64,000 nt of DNA from Diadophis punctatus similis. Its lineage: Eukaryota; Chordata; Lepidosauria; Squamata; Dipsadidae. The number at the start of each line of letters is the position of its first letter. The first letter of the stretch is position 1. The stretch lies in NCBI GenBank assembly GCA_023053685.1, contig JALIGW010000002.1, positions 42,113,720 to 42,177,719 on the forward strand. Reading direction: 5' to 3'. Position numbers and translations under genes: made by a program. The notes beneath the pieces were generated by a model, which was not told where the DNA came from, ran no database searches, and was given only the letters and a program-made list of their open reading frames with translations. Shown piece after piece: positions 24,194 to 35,069 of the stretch.

Positions 24194-25180
24194 TGCGGGG
24201 GACGCCACCCGTCCCCTTCCTGTCAGGTTTATTGTTTTATATGTCTTGGTAGTGATTTGTGTTTAATTTTTCTTTTATATCTCCCTGACCAAGGGTTGCA
24301 CCCTCTGTTTCACTTCTCTCTCTCTCTTTAGAGGCTTGCTTTTTACTTTTTCTTCAATATCTCTAAGCTCTGCAGGATTGTTTAAGATTTGCTTTATGTG
24401 TGGAATAGACAGACGTTGACACGTTTCTTTAACAAACTAGTAAACAGTTTATTTAAATACAACTTCTCAGTAATTGTCAAATGAATTTGTTAAAGCCACA
24501 AGCAGCTTATTTAATTCTTTCTTTTCTCTTCTTCCCCTCAATACTCTCCTTGCTTTCCTGACTAAATCTAAGCAAATCCAATCTTCTTTGTTTCTAGGCC
24601 TATAGATAAGAGCATGTTTCACCGTTTATCTCTATCTACAGATTACTCGATATATCAATCAATCTTATTCCCTGACCCTGGCTCCTGCTTCCCACAGAAC
24701 TGCCTAAGGCCTATATTCTCTCCTGTCAACTTCCCTCTTGGACAGTCAAATTCAGGCAGAGATTCTCTATAAATCTCCCCTTTTTGGAAGTCACACACAG
24801 AGCTCCTCGCTCTCCACACTAAGCCTTTCCTCCTGGGATTTACCACATAACAGAGCTTTCTTCACTGCACTTCTCACTAAATCCTTCCCTCCTTTGGCAA
24901 TTACCACATAACATAACAGAGAGCTCCACATCTCTCTCAGCCAGGCCTTTTATAGTTCCTGGCCCTGCTATCTATGCTCCGATTGGCTGTCTCTTATGAT
25001 GTCATCTATCCCCCCTCCCTTCTGGAGCACTGGGATAAACACCTCCCCCTTTCTACTTACCATGCATTTAAAAGCTGTCTGGCTCTATACTTACTTGTTT
25101 AAACAGTTCCTTTTAACAACATTATAACTTTATACAATAACCTACTATTCTACATTCAGTACCTGTATGTGGGCATCACA
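24194..25180 (-). mobile_element. Solo LTR, about 987 bp, minus orientation
   Basis: Read on the minus strand it starts TGTGATGCCC and ends CCCCCGCA, the usual TG...CA. A TATA-like CTATAAAAGG lies at 24946-24955 and an AATAAA at 24228-24233, in the order promoter then polyadenylation signal. Both flanks are G tracts, so a GGGGG duplication is possible but ambiguous. The family is not identified; size and layout fit an endogenous retrovirus or gypsy LTR. Confidence 0.6.
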
Positions 25181-25191
25181 GGGGGGGGGGG

Positions 25192-25450
25192 TGTCAAGAG
25201 AATAAACAAAATTAAGAAAAAAAATCAGCATAGTATTAGTTCCGTCAATATGACATTTTATAGTTATTACATATCACCTGGATACTGTGAGTTATACTGT
25301 ATATATACTGTAAAGCAGGTTTACTGAGAAATCTGACCAAATTCAAACAGGCCTCACTTACCTAAGACAAATAGTATTGAAGGCCTAAATCTGTAATACT
25401 TTATAATTATTACACATTTAGGCCTAATTTGATTTAAGACATATTAGAAT
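25192..25450. other. Unassigned sequence
   Basis: AT-rich, nothing recognised. Confidence 0.3.
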
Positions 25451-25687
25451 TAGGGGTGGGTTCTAACTTACCTCACCGCCAGTTCGCTTCCTCCCGCGCG
25501 CATGCGCAGTGCTTAAAAAACACTTTTTGCGCAGAAGCAAAAATCAAGATGGCGTCACCTATGGCGCTGCCGAGAGAGCCGGTTTGGGGGCGTGGCCAGC
25601 CAGCCATCGCTACCTGTTTGGCAAGCGGGGGGAAATTCCTGCTATAGTTCTATAGAACCTGTCTGAACCGGCAACAACCCACCTCTG
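25451..25687. mobile_element. GGTGGGTT-family hAT-like MITE, GC-rich
   Basis: The left end TAGGGGTGGGTTCTAAC and the minus-strand right end CAGAGGTGGGTTGTTGCCGG are inverted. The inside contains CGCGCATGCGCAG and ATCAAGATGGCG. No clear 8-bp duplication remains. A minus-strand AGGTAAGT lies at 25466-25473. Confidence 0.7.
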
Positions 25688-26591
25688 GTGCTATCTGTTT
25701 ACATGTCAAGATACCCTTTTCTATTGAGGAACAAAACAAGACAAATTTCTATTAAAATGATTAAGAACAGAACTTCTTAAGTTATGTTAAGTTAACTTAT
25801 GAATAATCAAAGATCCAACTATGTTTTAGTGACATCCAAAAAAAAGGATAAAACTGAAATTAATGAAGGGAAAGAAAGTTTCTATTGTAAACAGCTTCAT
25901 TTGAAGACAGAAGGCTATGTATCAGACTTTAAAAATAAAATGAGGCAGACCAAGGAAAGGAAACCCTTTAAATCGATTAAACAGAATGTCGTTTTTGATG
26001 TCAGTTCTTGTGGGACCTGGTGTGTTTTTCATTATTTAAACTATAAACCATTTCAAATTAAGGGAGTGGTTGTCATGGATAAGATTATTATAAAGTACTA
26101 AAGTCCAGGGCTGAATTAGTTTACAATAACCACATATCCTAGAATAACCTTTTCGGTTATTAGAATAAAAAAGAAGAAAACTTTTAGTGTGGGTAAAGTA
26201 TTTTTTTGTGTGTGTTTGGAGAATTTAAACTGGCAGTTGAAAATGTTGAATAGCAGTTCCAGCTGAGCACTGTGGTTTATGCGGATTAAACTGCCTATTT
26301 AGAATGACAATAAGACAACCAAGTCAAATTATCCCTCAGTTTAAGCAGATTTCTTTCTTTCTTTTTAAATATAATGTAATAAAAACAAAATTTGGGAGAG
26401 AGGGACAGGAGAATCACAAATCCATTCACACATCCATGTTTTTTTCCCCTCAGAGTTATATTACTGTTTTTTCTCCCCCAAGTATAAAGGGTTTTAATGG
26501 CATCTAACAAGAATTACAGTAATATGATTTTGTCAGGTTTTACAGAATACTTTGCTTTTATTTTATCTCAAATGTAGATTATATTACCGTA
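25688..26591. other. Unassigned sequence
   Basis: The open frame at 25799-26101 (100 codons, lysine-rich) has no recognised family. It could be a LINE remnant or chance. Confidence 0.35.
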
Positions 26592-26964
26592 CAGCTAGTC
26601 CTTGATGTATGACCACAATTGAGCCCATTTCCATTGCTAAGCAGGACAGTTGTTAAGTGAATTGCACCCTATTTTATAACCTTTTTTGCCCCGATTGTTA
26701 AGTGAATTACTGCAAATGTTAAATGAATCATGGAGTTATTAAGTGAATCTGACTTCCACCATTGACTTTGCTTGTCAGAAACTTACAAATAGTGATCACA
26801 TGACCCAGGGACATGACATTGCCAAATGCCCAAATTTTGATCACATGACCATGGGGATGCTCCAACAGTCTAAGTGTTAAAAAACGGTCATGAATCACTT
26901 TTTTCAGTATCATTGTAGCTTTGAACAGTCACTAAATGAATGGTTGTAAATTGAAGACTAACTG
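26592..26964. mobile_element. TA-target MITE, 373 bp
   Basis: The ends are CAGCTAGTCCTTGATG and (minus strand) CAGTTAGTCTTCAATT, with TA on both sides (26590-26591, 26965-26966). The body contains TGATCACATGACC twice and (T)TAAGTGAAT repeats, matching the element at 21953. It is a probable pogo/Tigger-like non-autonomous element. Confidence 0.8.
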
Positions 26965-26966
26965 TA

Positions 26967-29719
26967 CACATATACAAACACACACATAAGTTGGAAGACT
27001 GGATAGGAGTGAAAAATATTTTTTGCAGGCTTTATGTCCAGTTTTCTATGAAGCAGGAAATTCACCATGGGTAACAAATTTGCCAAAATAGAAGACCATC
27101 CCTAACCACATATAAATGCAATCTATTTGCAGGATTGTGCAGATCCCATATAATATCCAGCCACAGATGCTAGAAGATAATACAAAACATTATTTAATCT
27201 CAGTATTTCAATTGGAAAGTTATACAGAGAATACTTTTGGGACTTTTGATTTATTTCCAGTTACCCTGTGATCTTTATTATCATTCTTGATTAATGGATA
27301 ATTGGAAGCCCATAAAATTTTATTAGGACTTTCTGGCCTTCTTCTTGCCCTTCTACTAGCAATGCTTCCATGCCTTCTCGATGTAAGATGTTTAAAAATA
27401 TCTTGCAAAATATCTAAACAAAACAATCCCCTTCTGCCTTGGACATCTAGTAGCTGAATACTATCTTAAATTTTGCCAGTTGCTGAAACAGAAAATACTA
27501 GTGTTGATGAGCAAGAAAGAAGGAGAATTTCAGAAGCAATGTTTCATTTGCTCTTTTTTACTGGAAAAAAAGGAGAAGTACCATTGATAAGATCTTATTT
27601 TATTGCACATGAATGTTTTCAAAATATTTCATTTTAATTTCATAACTTTGTCCTGATGATTGGCATGGTAATCTGCCTTTGTTTGCTTTTCAGTAAGAGT
27701 TCCATATATATTCTTTACCATATATAAAAAAAGTTTAAATCAAAATCATTTACAGTGGATTCATTCAATAAGCTATTATATATAGGTGGCAGTTTACTTT
27801 TGTCAATACAGGAAAGAAAACATGGATGATCAGTTCAACTTGCTTCTGTATCTTACTTTGAGTTATAAAGTTCACTGTGTGAGTAAGGTTGGAAGAAATA
27901 GAAGCAGTTCTTCCCACGATAAAGTTTGATATCCATAGCCAAGAAAAGGATTAAACTGGGTCCTCTTCCAATTGTTTAAAGGAATTATCGCAAGGATAAT
28001 TGGATTTTTGAGTGGCCACGACAATTTAAAAAGTTCTAATATATTAATCTTTCAGACATTTACATATGAAAATAAGATATGCATCAATTCATTTAACTTT
28101 AGTAAACTGGAAGCTATATTTCCATCTTTATCCTTGTACAACTAGTTCACCACAAAGTGTTACCCTAGGCAATTGTATACACACTAACAATTATGAAAAG
28201 CCAGGTATACTGATTTGTAGGGAAATTGAGCCAAATGTTATTTCAAACAGTGCATTTAGAGCTTAAATCTCCAAGGTCCTTTTAATTCTTCAATCATATT
28301 GTAACAATTGGATGTGTATATTTTTCTTGCTGTACAGTAGTTTCATGAATTTCGTGCTTGTACTATTTTTTAAATGACTGAAATGTAATATTTCATGAAA
28401 TAAAATGGAAAAAATACACATGGTAATCATTTGAAAATAATCCTCGCAGCATATTGGTTTGTGCATACAGTTTTTCTTTTTTCTGTTTAAAGTATATTCT
28501 TTTAAATAATATTTTTAAAATGCTTACTTTTTAAAAAAATCACAAACTGTAGAATCATTATAATTCAAAAACATCAGTACTGAAAATGTATATTTACACC
28601 CCCCCCCCTTTGGTTAAATACATCTGATGCCCAACTTCCTAACATCTGGGATAATGAAATTTCCACTAAATAAAATAATCAGTGGTTAGAACTGAAAAGA
28701 ACTACTACTCTGCCCATGTCTCCTAAAATATTGGGAAAATGTCAGAAGTTCTACTGAGATTAACATATAAGGAAACTAAATGGAAGGTCTGTCTGCTATG
28801 CTTATTCCTGAGAAAGTGCTTAACTAAAAACATTTTAAGAGCTCAGCTTGTTAACATTCTTCAAACCAAAAATGTAAATTTAAAAAACCAAACCAAAACA
28901 ACAACAACAAAAAACCAGGAGCCTGAAACAATTGACTGAAGTGATAAAATCAATGCCATGTTGAATTTAGACTGTTCTACATTTGTTCCAGATATTTCTC
29001 TTAAGCAATGTATTGGTCTTATTTTTTTCCACTTTAAAAATATCTAAAAAGTAATAATAAAAATACAACATTGGTGCAAAAGTTTACTGTTAATATTGAT
29101 ATTCCGTATTAATAGGACTTATTCAAAAGTTTAAATTACGTTATCGCAGAATTTTTAATTTTAAAGGAATCATGGTTATTAGGGGTGCTTATTTTTTTCA
29201 GTTGCAGAACAAAAATTTTTGATAAATGAATCTTTGTATGTTGAAGATACTACTTTAGCAAATTAGCCACCAATAGCCCAATTAACATGCTAATAAATTA
29301 GCCGCAAATCATAATCTACCAATCATATTGGTTTGATTTGTACATATTGCTATATGGGAACAAAACAAAATTACATTATGCTTTAGCATAATCTGTGAAC
29401 CAAGCCTGTTTGTGACACAATACCGATTATCACATGTTATATATGGATATCAGAAAATCAGATTCAAATCCTTCTACAATTGTTAAGATACTGTATTTGG
29501 CTATATTGAGGCAAGCATATTCCAAAATGATTCTGAATTTGTTTTTAAAAATGCTGTGTAGAATTTCTTACAAATGTTTTGACAAACCACACTTGTTGAA
29601 GGACAGATCTCTAGCAAATTCATACAGTATAGTCATTATAGAGCATTTATTGCTAAATATATATAAGATCTGATCTAAATGTAGTTCATAAAATCATATA
29701 CCAAAATGTCCTTCCTGTT
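26967..29719. other. Long unassigned interval
   Basis: About 2.7 kb of AT-rich sequence without recognised repeat ends. Small open frames (for example 27220-27426 minus, arginine-rich; 28066-28266 plus; 29434-29673 plus) show no known motif. A C9 run occurs near 28600. Confidence 0.35.
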
Positions 29720-30083
29720 AATGATTACTTCAGCTTCAACCGCAACAATACACGAGCACATAATAGATTCAAACTAAATGTAAACCGCTCCAAACTCGAC
29801 TGCAGAAAATACGACTTCAGCAACAGAGTGATCAATGCCTGGAATGCAGTACCTGACTCTGTGGTTTCTTCCCCAAACCCCAAAAACTTTAACCTTAGAC
29901 TGTCTACAGTCGACCTCTCCCCGTTTCTAAGAGGTCTATAAGGGGCGTGCATAAGCGCACCACTGTGCCTACCGTCCCTGTCCTACTGTCCTATTGTCCT
30001 CTTTTATAGTTACTTTTTACTTATGTTTATACAAACTACTACTATCCTATACATGTTTGACAAATAAATAAATAAATAAAATA
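29720..30083 (+). mobile_element. LINE 3' end (CR1/L2-type) with protein C-terminus
   Basis: The + strand frame from about 29728 encodes NNTRAHNRFKLNVNRSK, then FSNRVINAWNAVPDSVVSS, and stops with TAA at 29939-29941. This is the C-terminal block of a non-LTR RT. A 3' UTR and (AAAT)n tail follow (30062-30080). The frame is intact over this short piece; the element is 5'-truncated. Confidence 0.75.
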
Positions 30084-31029
30084 TACACAAAGGAGGGTTT
30101 TTTTTTTGTTTATTTGGAAATATCCTATATCAAAACTTGCTACGAATAAAAAACTTCCTATATCAAAAAGAATTGTTGAATAAAAAACACACAGAATTTT
30201 TCCTTTTGCTCTGAAACTGAAGCTGCATATTTGAAGTCTTATTTCATATGCAATTCTAAAGTGAGCTGCAGACTTTTCCAGTTTGCTGCAAAGGAGAATT
30301 CACATGATCTTTGTATACATTTGCAGCTTCAAAATTATTTTGAGTAGACTTAAAAATATGCCATGGTGAACATTTTGGACCTTGAATGCCTAATGAACAA
30401 TGCCTTCTATATGTCCAAATTCAGTATGCTCGATTCAATAGAAGCACTGCTTTTTGTCCCACCATTATCTGGCAGAGAACAAAGGTTAATGTGAAGATTA
30501 AGTTCTCTTGATCACAAGAAGAAACAAGGAAATTCCCTTTGGATTCTGCTGGCATGTTGACTGAATGCGATTCTAGTTTGGATTGAGCTGGAGAGATTTT
30601 TGTTATTCTATATTTTGAATAATTGCGGTTATAGTTTTTTTTCTGTGTCTTTAAGTCTCAAATTTTGTGTCTTTGTGTTTTATAATAGGCTTTTATTTCA
30701 CTTACTTTATGTCTCTTTGTGGAAACATTTTTGTGGATAGAAATGTAGGATTAACTTAATGTAACAAACAAAATAATTTTGTTGTAAAATAATTCATAAT
30801 TAGCAAGAACTATCAACTGCATTTTGATCACTATATCTGAGGGAGATGGGCTGGTTCCAAAATGTTAAAAATCAATCAATCAATAAAATGTTATGCCTTA
30901 TAAGGAAATTTTTCAACAGAATGCTGAAAAATTCTGTTTTTGATCATGTAACCTGATGGAGTTAACGAAGATGATTGCCCCAGAATGAATGCGAATGTTA
31001 ATGAATGTGTGAGGGATTCTTTTTTAAAC
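30084..31029. other. Unassigned sequence
   Basis: AT-rich, nothing recognised. Confidence 0.3.
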
Positions 31030-31160
31030 TTTTAATATGTTTTTATATTCATTTATGATGTTTTTATTGTATTTATTCATATTTGCCTTGATTGTCAGTC
31101 GCCCAGAGTCCTCTGGGAATTGGGCGGCATACAAATGTGAGTAATAAATAAATAAATGTA
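31030..31160 (+). repeat. L2/CR1-type LINE 3' tail
   Basis: GTCGCCCAGAGTCCTCTGGG, TTGGGCGGCATACAAATG and an (AATA)n end. This is a common reptilian LINE 3' terminus. Confidence 0.7.
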
Positions 31161-31379
31161 ACTGACACTGCTAGCACACTTTTGAAGCCATGCTGATTTA
31201 CTGCAAGCTTACTACGAGCATAAAAGTCATAGGATTTTTCTCTGGAGTTTATAGTAATACAATTGTAAACCAAAATAGCATGAATTAAATCACAGTCCAA
31301 CTAGGTAGAATAAGATGAGTAGTTATTTTCTTTTCAAAAGACACCATGGTTTCACCAATGATTGTATGTTGTCTTAGAA

Positions 31380-31513
31380 CAGGGGTGTCAAACTGGCGGC
31401 CCATGGGCCATATGCGTCATGTGCAGGCCACGCCCACCCCAGCTCTGCAAATGGGAAAAACGTCACAAAACGTCATGTGACAGCAACATGATGCCGCAAG
31501 TTTGACACCCGTG
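31380..31513. mobile_element. hAT MITE, 134 bp, CAGGGGTGTCAAAC family
   Basis: The ends are CAGGGGTGTCAAACTGG and GTTTGACACCCGTG. Flanks TCTTAGAA and TTTTAAAA match at 6 of 8 bases. Closest relative in the window: 18981. Confidence 0.85.
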
Positions 31514-31521
31514 TTTTAAAA

Positions 31522-33097
31522 GGAAGAGAAATTCCTGTATATTTTTATCAAGGGGAGTTCTCCTATAGTCACATGAATCTCTTCTTAATTATCTGCTGAA
31601 ATTCATAAAATAGAAACCACATCAGATGCTTCTAGTGCATAACTCCTTATTCAATACAAAACCTCAAATACCATAAAACTGAAAATAAAGCCAGAAAAAC
31701 GATACATCAGTAATGTACTATGAATGCAAATGTTACAACATATGGAAAACAAATATATATAGCAGCAAGATTTGCAGAGCTAAAATCAACACACTTCAGA
31801 CTTGTGCAGAGATCACTTTGGACTTTGGAAAGAGCATACCGATTAAGCCAAAAAGCTCGAATGAACATTGTAGACATACAAATAAACACTCCGTTCTTCA
31901 ATGCTGATAAGCAAAAGATCCTTAGTTTAATCTCATTCTAGTGTATAAAAGAAGCTATTTCAGGGAATGTTCATGAGCACAAAAGTTCAGATCTTTTCTG
32001 GTAATGTAGGGGATTGTTTAGACATAGGAAATTCTCTTTTGATTCAGCCAGATCAAGCTCAGCGTTGCCTCTAGTGTTCTCCAGGCCTCTCAATCAAGGT
32101 TCTTTCCCAGCAACTTGTGGGATAAATACTTGTGGATTTATATTCCAATCATGCCTCAGGCTAGCACTGGGGGAGGACAGTTACAATTAACAAGGAGTGA
32201 TAATGGTATCGAAAAACAATGAAAACAATGACAGTGTCATTATGTTATACACGATTACATCATTAGAATCATTTATGGTGAAGTGGAGGGAGCTGAGCAA
32301 ATGAGCAAATGAGACTGTCCTTTCCTTTTTTGCCTCAGGGTCAGACAAACACATTTTCCTTTGCTATGTATTAATTGCCTTTATTAATAAACACATACTG
32401 TACCGTTTAAACTCTTTCTGTTCTTTGTGCATTATTTTTTCCTAGCATGTTTCCATTCATAAAGAGAGACACTTGCACACTCCTGCAATTCTGCAGGTTG
32501 GAGATGAAATGAATCTTTCCTGAAAAAAAAATGGCATCTCAGATGGCACATACCTCAAATCTTTCATTTCTCAAACTCCCTAATCTGAGGAGACGGATTC
32601 TTTCTAATGCCTTCTAGTCACCAAGCATGGAGTCTCATTTTTCCATATGCGTGCACCCTCATAGGTCAATTGGGACTCTGTGCTTGGTGAATAGAGTGAA
32701 TTATAAAGAATCTTTCTAATATGAATATTCTAATATGAGTCTTGGGGAAAAAATTCTGGCAAGAATGGAAGGCTATGTAAGAGCAATGAAAGATAATTAC
32801 TAATTAGGCCATCAATTGCTGGGGAAAACAAAACATTGAAGAAGCATTCTGAAAGCCATTCAATTGTCTAACAAGAGATTAGAAAGATAAATGCAACATT
32901 CCTTTGCGGACTCTCCCACCCTTTCTCAATTTGCCTTTTGTTTCTTTTGTCATGCAGTATATAATGGATGTTCTCCAAGTTAGTATGAGAGAAGAATGTT
33001 GCTGCACAGTTCTGCTCTTCCCTCATCCTGTGCAATCTTCTACAATGCTTTATACATTATAAAGCCTCCTCAAGCTTAGAGGGGCTTACCAAAAATG
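31522..33097. other. Unassigned sequence with an imperfect inverted repeat
   Basis: Overlapping small frames at 31707-31941 lack known motifs. An imperfect inverted repeat has arms at about 32595-32634 and 32674-32712 (GATTCTTT...CACCAAGCA against its mirror). No transposon ends are evident. Confidence 0.4.
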
Positions 33098-33102
33098 GTT
33101 AG

Positions 33103-33325
33103 TGTTATGTTCTGACTAGAGCTGGAAGTTTTCACTCAGGTCCAGCAATACTGAAGAGAACATGCTGGACCCTCATTGGTTATTTCAAAATGGTTTAGTT
33201 ACAATTGTTACTGTCAGCTCCTATAAATAGGAGGCCTCTCTGAATGTGCTTTGCTGGTTGTACATCTATTGCAATAAAGAGCTGTTTGTCAAGTCGGTCT
33301 CCTGTGCTGAATCCACCATCTAACA
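33103..33325 (+). repeat. 5' LTR, 223 bp
   Basis: Begins TGTTATG and ends TAACA. A TATA-like CTATAAATAG is at 33221-33230 within a small palindrome, and an AATAAA is at 33273-33278. I compared it base by base with the 3' LTR and found no difference. Confidence 0.97.
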
Positions 33326-33326
33326 G

Positions 33327-33338
33327 TGGCGACGAGGA
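33327..33338 (+). promoter_or_regulatory. Primer-binding site, tRNA-Ser(GCU) type
   Basis: TGGCGACGAGGA lies one base after the 5' LTR. It is complementary over 12 bases to the 3' end (CCA included) of vertebrate tRNA-Ser(GCU) as I remember it. Mag-clade elements are known to use a serine tRNA primer. Confidence 0.75.
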
Positions 33339-33425
33339 AATCGGGAGCAGGAGAACAACGACAAGCCCCACGGGCTTTACAACCAGTCAGGCAACTCATT
33401 CTTCGCCTACTACTTATCTCATATC

Positions 33426-35069
33426 ATGTCAGCGTTTCACCCACCACCGCCGTTCGACCCGGCCCAAGAGAAGTGGGAGTCATATATGAGGCGTTTTGAG
33501 TGCTTCCTGGAAGCAAATGACTTACTAAGCCTGGCAGACAATCGGAAAAGAGCTTTATTTTTAAGTCACTGTGGGCCAGAAGTTTTTGATACTGCAGAGG
33601 CCCTGTCTGCCCCAGCGCCGATTAACACAGTGCAGTGGGACACGCTTAAGGAGTCGCTTAAGACCCACTATGCACCAACTCCTTCTAAAGTCGTACGTCG
33701 ATATGAATTCCGTCAGCGCATGCAGCGGGAAGGAGAGACTATCAACCAGTACGTTGCTGCTCTCCATAAGGCATCTGGTCATTGCGAATTTAGTGACCTA
33801 GACGATATCTTGCTGGACCAGTTGATCTGCGGGGTTTTGGACCTCCGCCTGCAGCGCCGTTTGCTAGCTCGGCCTAAACTTACTTTGGCGGCTGCACTGG
33901 ACGAGGCCAGGGCTGCTGAATCGTCCACCAACGCTGCTGAATCACTCCACCGTGCTGCCCCGTCCAGAAAAGAGGTGAAAACGGCACCGCTAACTCAGCC
34001 GTCCGTCCACATGGGGACGCTGGACGACGATGTTAGCAGCGATGACGAGGTTTACAGGACTGAACTGCGTCGCCCGCCCCACCCGCAACCGCCCAGCGAG
34101 CCTTTCCGGGGGTGTGCTAGCTGCGGGGGACGGCACCCGAGATTTTCCTGCAAGTATTGTGGCGTGACATGCCAACGGTGTGAGCGGCGTGGACATTTGG
34201 CTAAAGTTTGCCGCGCCACACTGCCAAATTCGACTGCGCGTGCACCTGAGCCTTCATGGGCTGAACCGTCGCCGAGGGCTTGGCGCGAAGATTCAAAACG
34301 ATGCCAAAGATATTCCAGGCCATTGCCGGCTGCCTATGATTCGCATGTCGACAGTGCCCGTTCCCTGGGAGGGAAGAAAATCATGATGTCCGTTGTCGTC
34401 GAGGGTGTGCCGTTTGAAATGGAATTAGATATGGGCTCGGCTGTGTCTATCATCGCCTGGAAAAATCTCAAGAAAGCCGTGCCCGGGTTCTCCACTGACC
34501 GCATACGAAACACCGGGTTCCGCCTGTCGGACTACCAAGGGAACAGGATTCCGGTTCGCGGCCAAGCCAGTGTCAAGGTCCAATTTAAACACTTTTCTGG
34601 ACCGTTACAGCTCATCGTTGTGGACGGTGACCTTCCGAGCCTTCTTGGACTGAGCTGGTTCGAAGCCCTTGGGCTGGAGGTCTCCGGAGTTAATGCTGTC
34701 GGGACAGAGAAATTAGACGACCTGTTTGACGAATTCCGTGATGTATTCAGCAAAGGGTTGGGCAAGTATGTGGGGACCCCAATCTCTTTTAGCCTGGACC
34801 CTAATGTTGCCCCAATCCGCTTGAAGCCCCGCCGGGTTCCCCTGCCCTTGAGGGAAAAGATTGACATTGAACTTGATAAATTGATCAAGCAGGGGATACT
34901 CGAACCTGTGGATCATGCCCGGTGGGAAACCCCGATTGTCACGCCAATTAAAGGAGACGGTAGCATCAGGATATGCGCTGACTACAAGTGCACGGTGAAC
35001 AAGGCATTGCAGCAGAGTGCCTACCCTGTGCCAATCGTGCACCAATTGCTGCACTCGTTGGGGTCCTGA
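33426..35069 (+). pseudogene. gag-protease-RT (first part), ended by a premature stop
   Basis: The frame starts at ATG 33426, about 100 bp after the LTR. Residues 1 to about 200 form a capsid-like Gag region. A cysteine-rich segment starts at residue 230 and includes a CCHC knuckle (C249, C252, H257, C262) for RNA binding. The aspartic protease motif at residues 335-337 reads D-M-G where the family has D-T-G or D-S-G, followed by SAVSII. RT begins near residue 440 and includes the conserved RICADYK block. A TGA at 35067-35069 ends the frame inside RT. The same frame stays open on the other side. There is no stop or frameshift between gag and pol, so Gag-Pol would be one polyprotein. Confidence 0.93.

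Noticed and set aside
33244..33489. Small frame upstream of gag
   Set aside because: It starts in the LTR and overlaps gag in another frame; no motif.
35067..35069. Programmed stop readthrough between gag and pol
   Set aside because: The stop lies inside RT, well after protease, so recoding there would not separate Gag from Pol.
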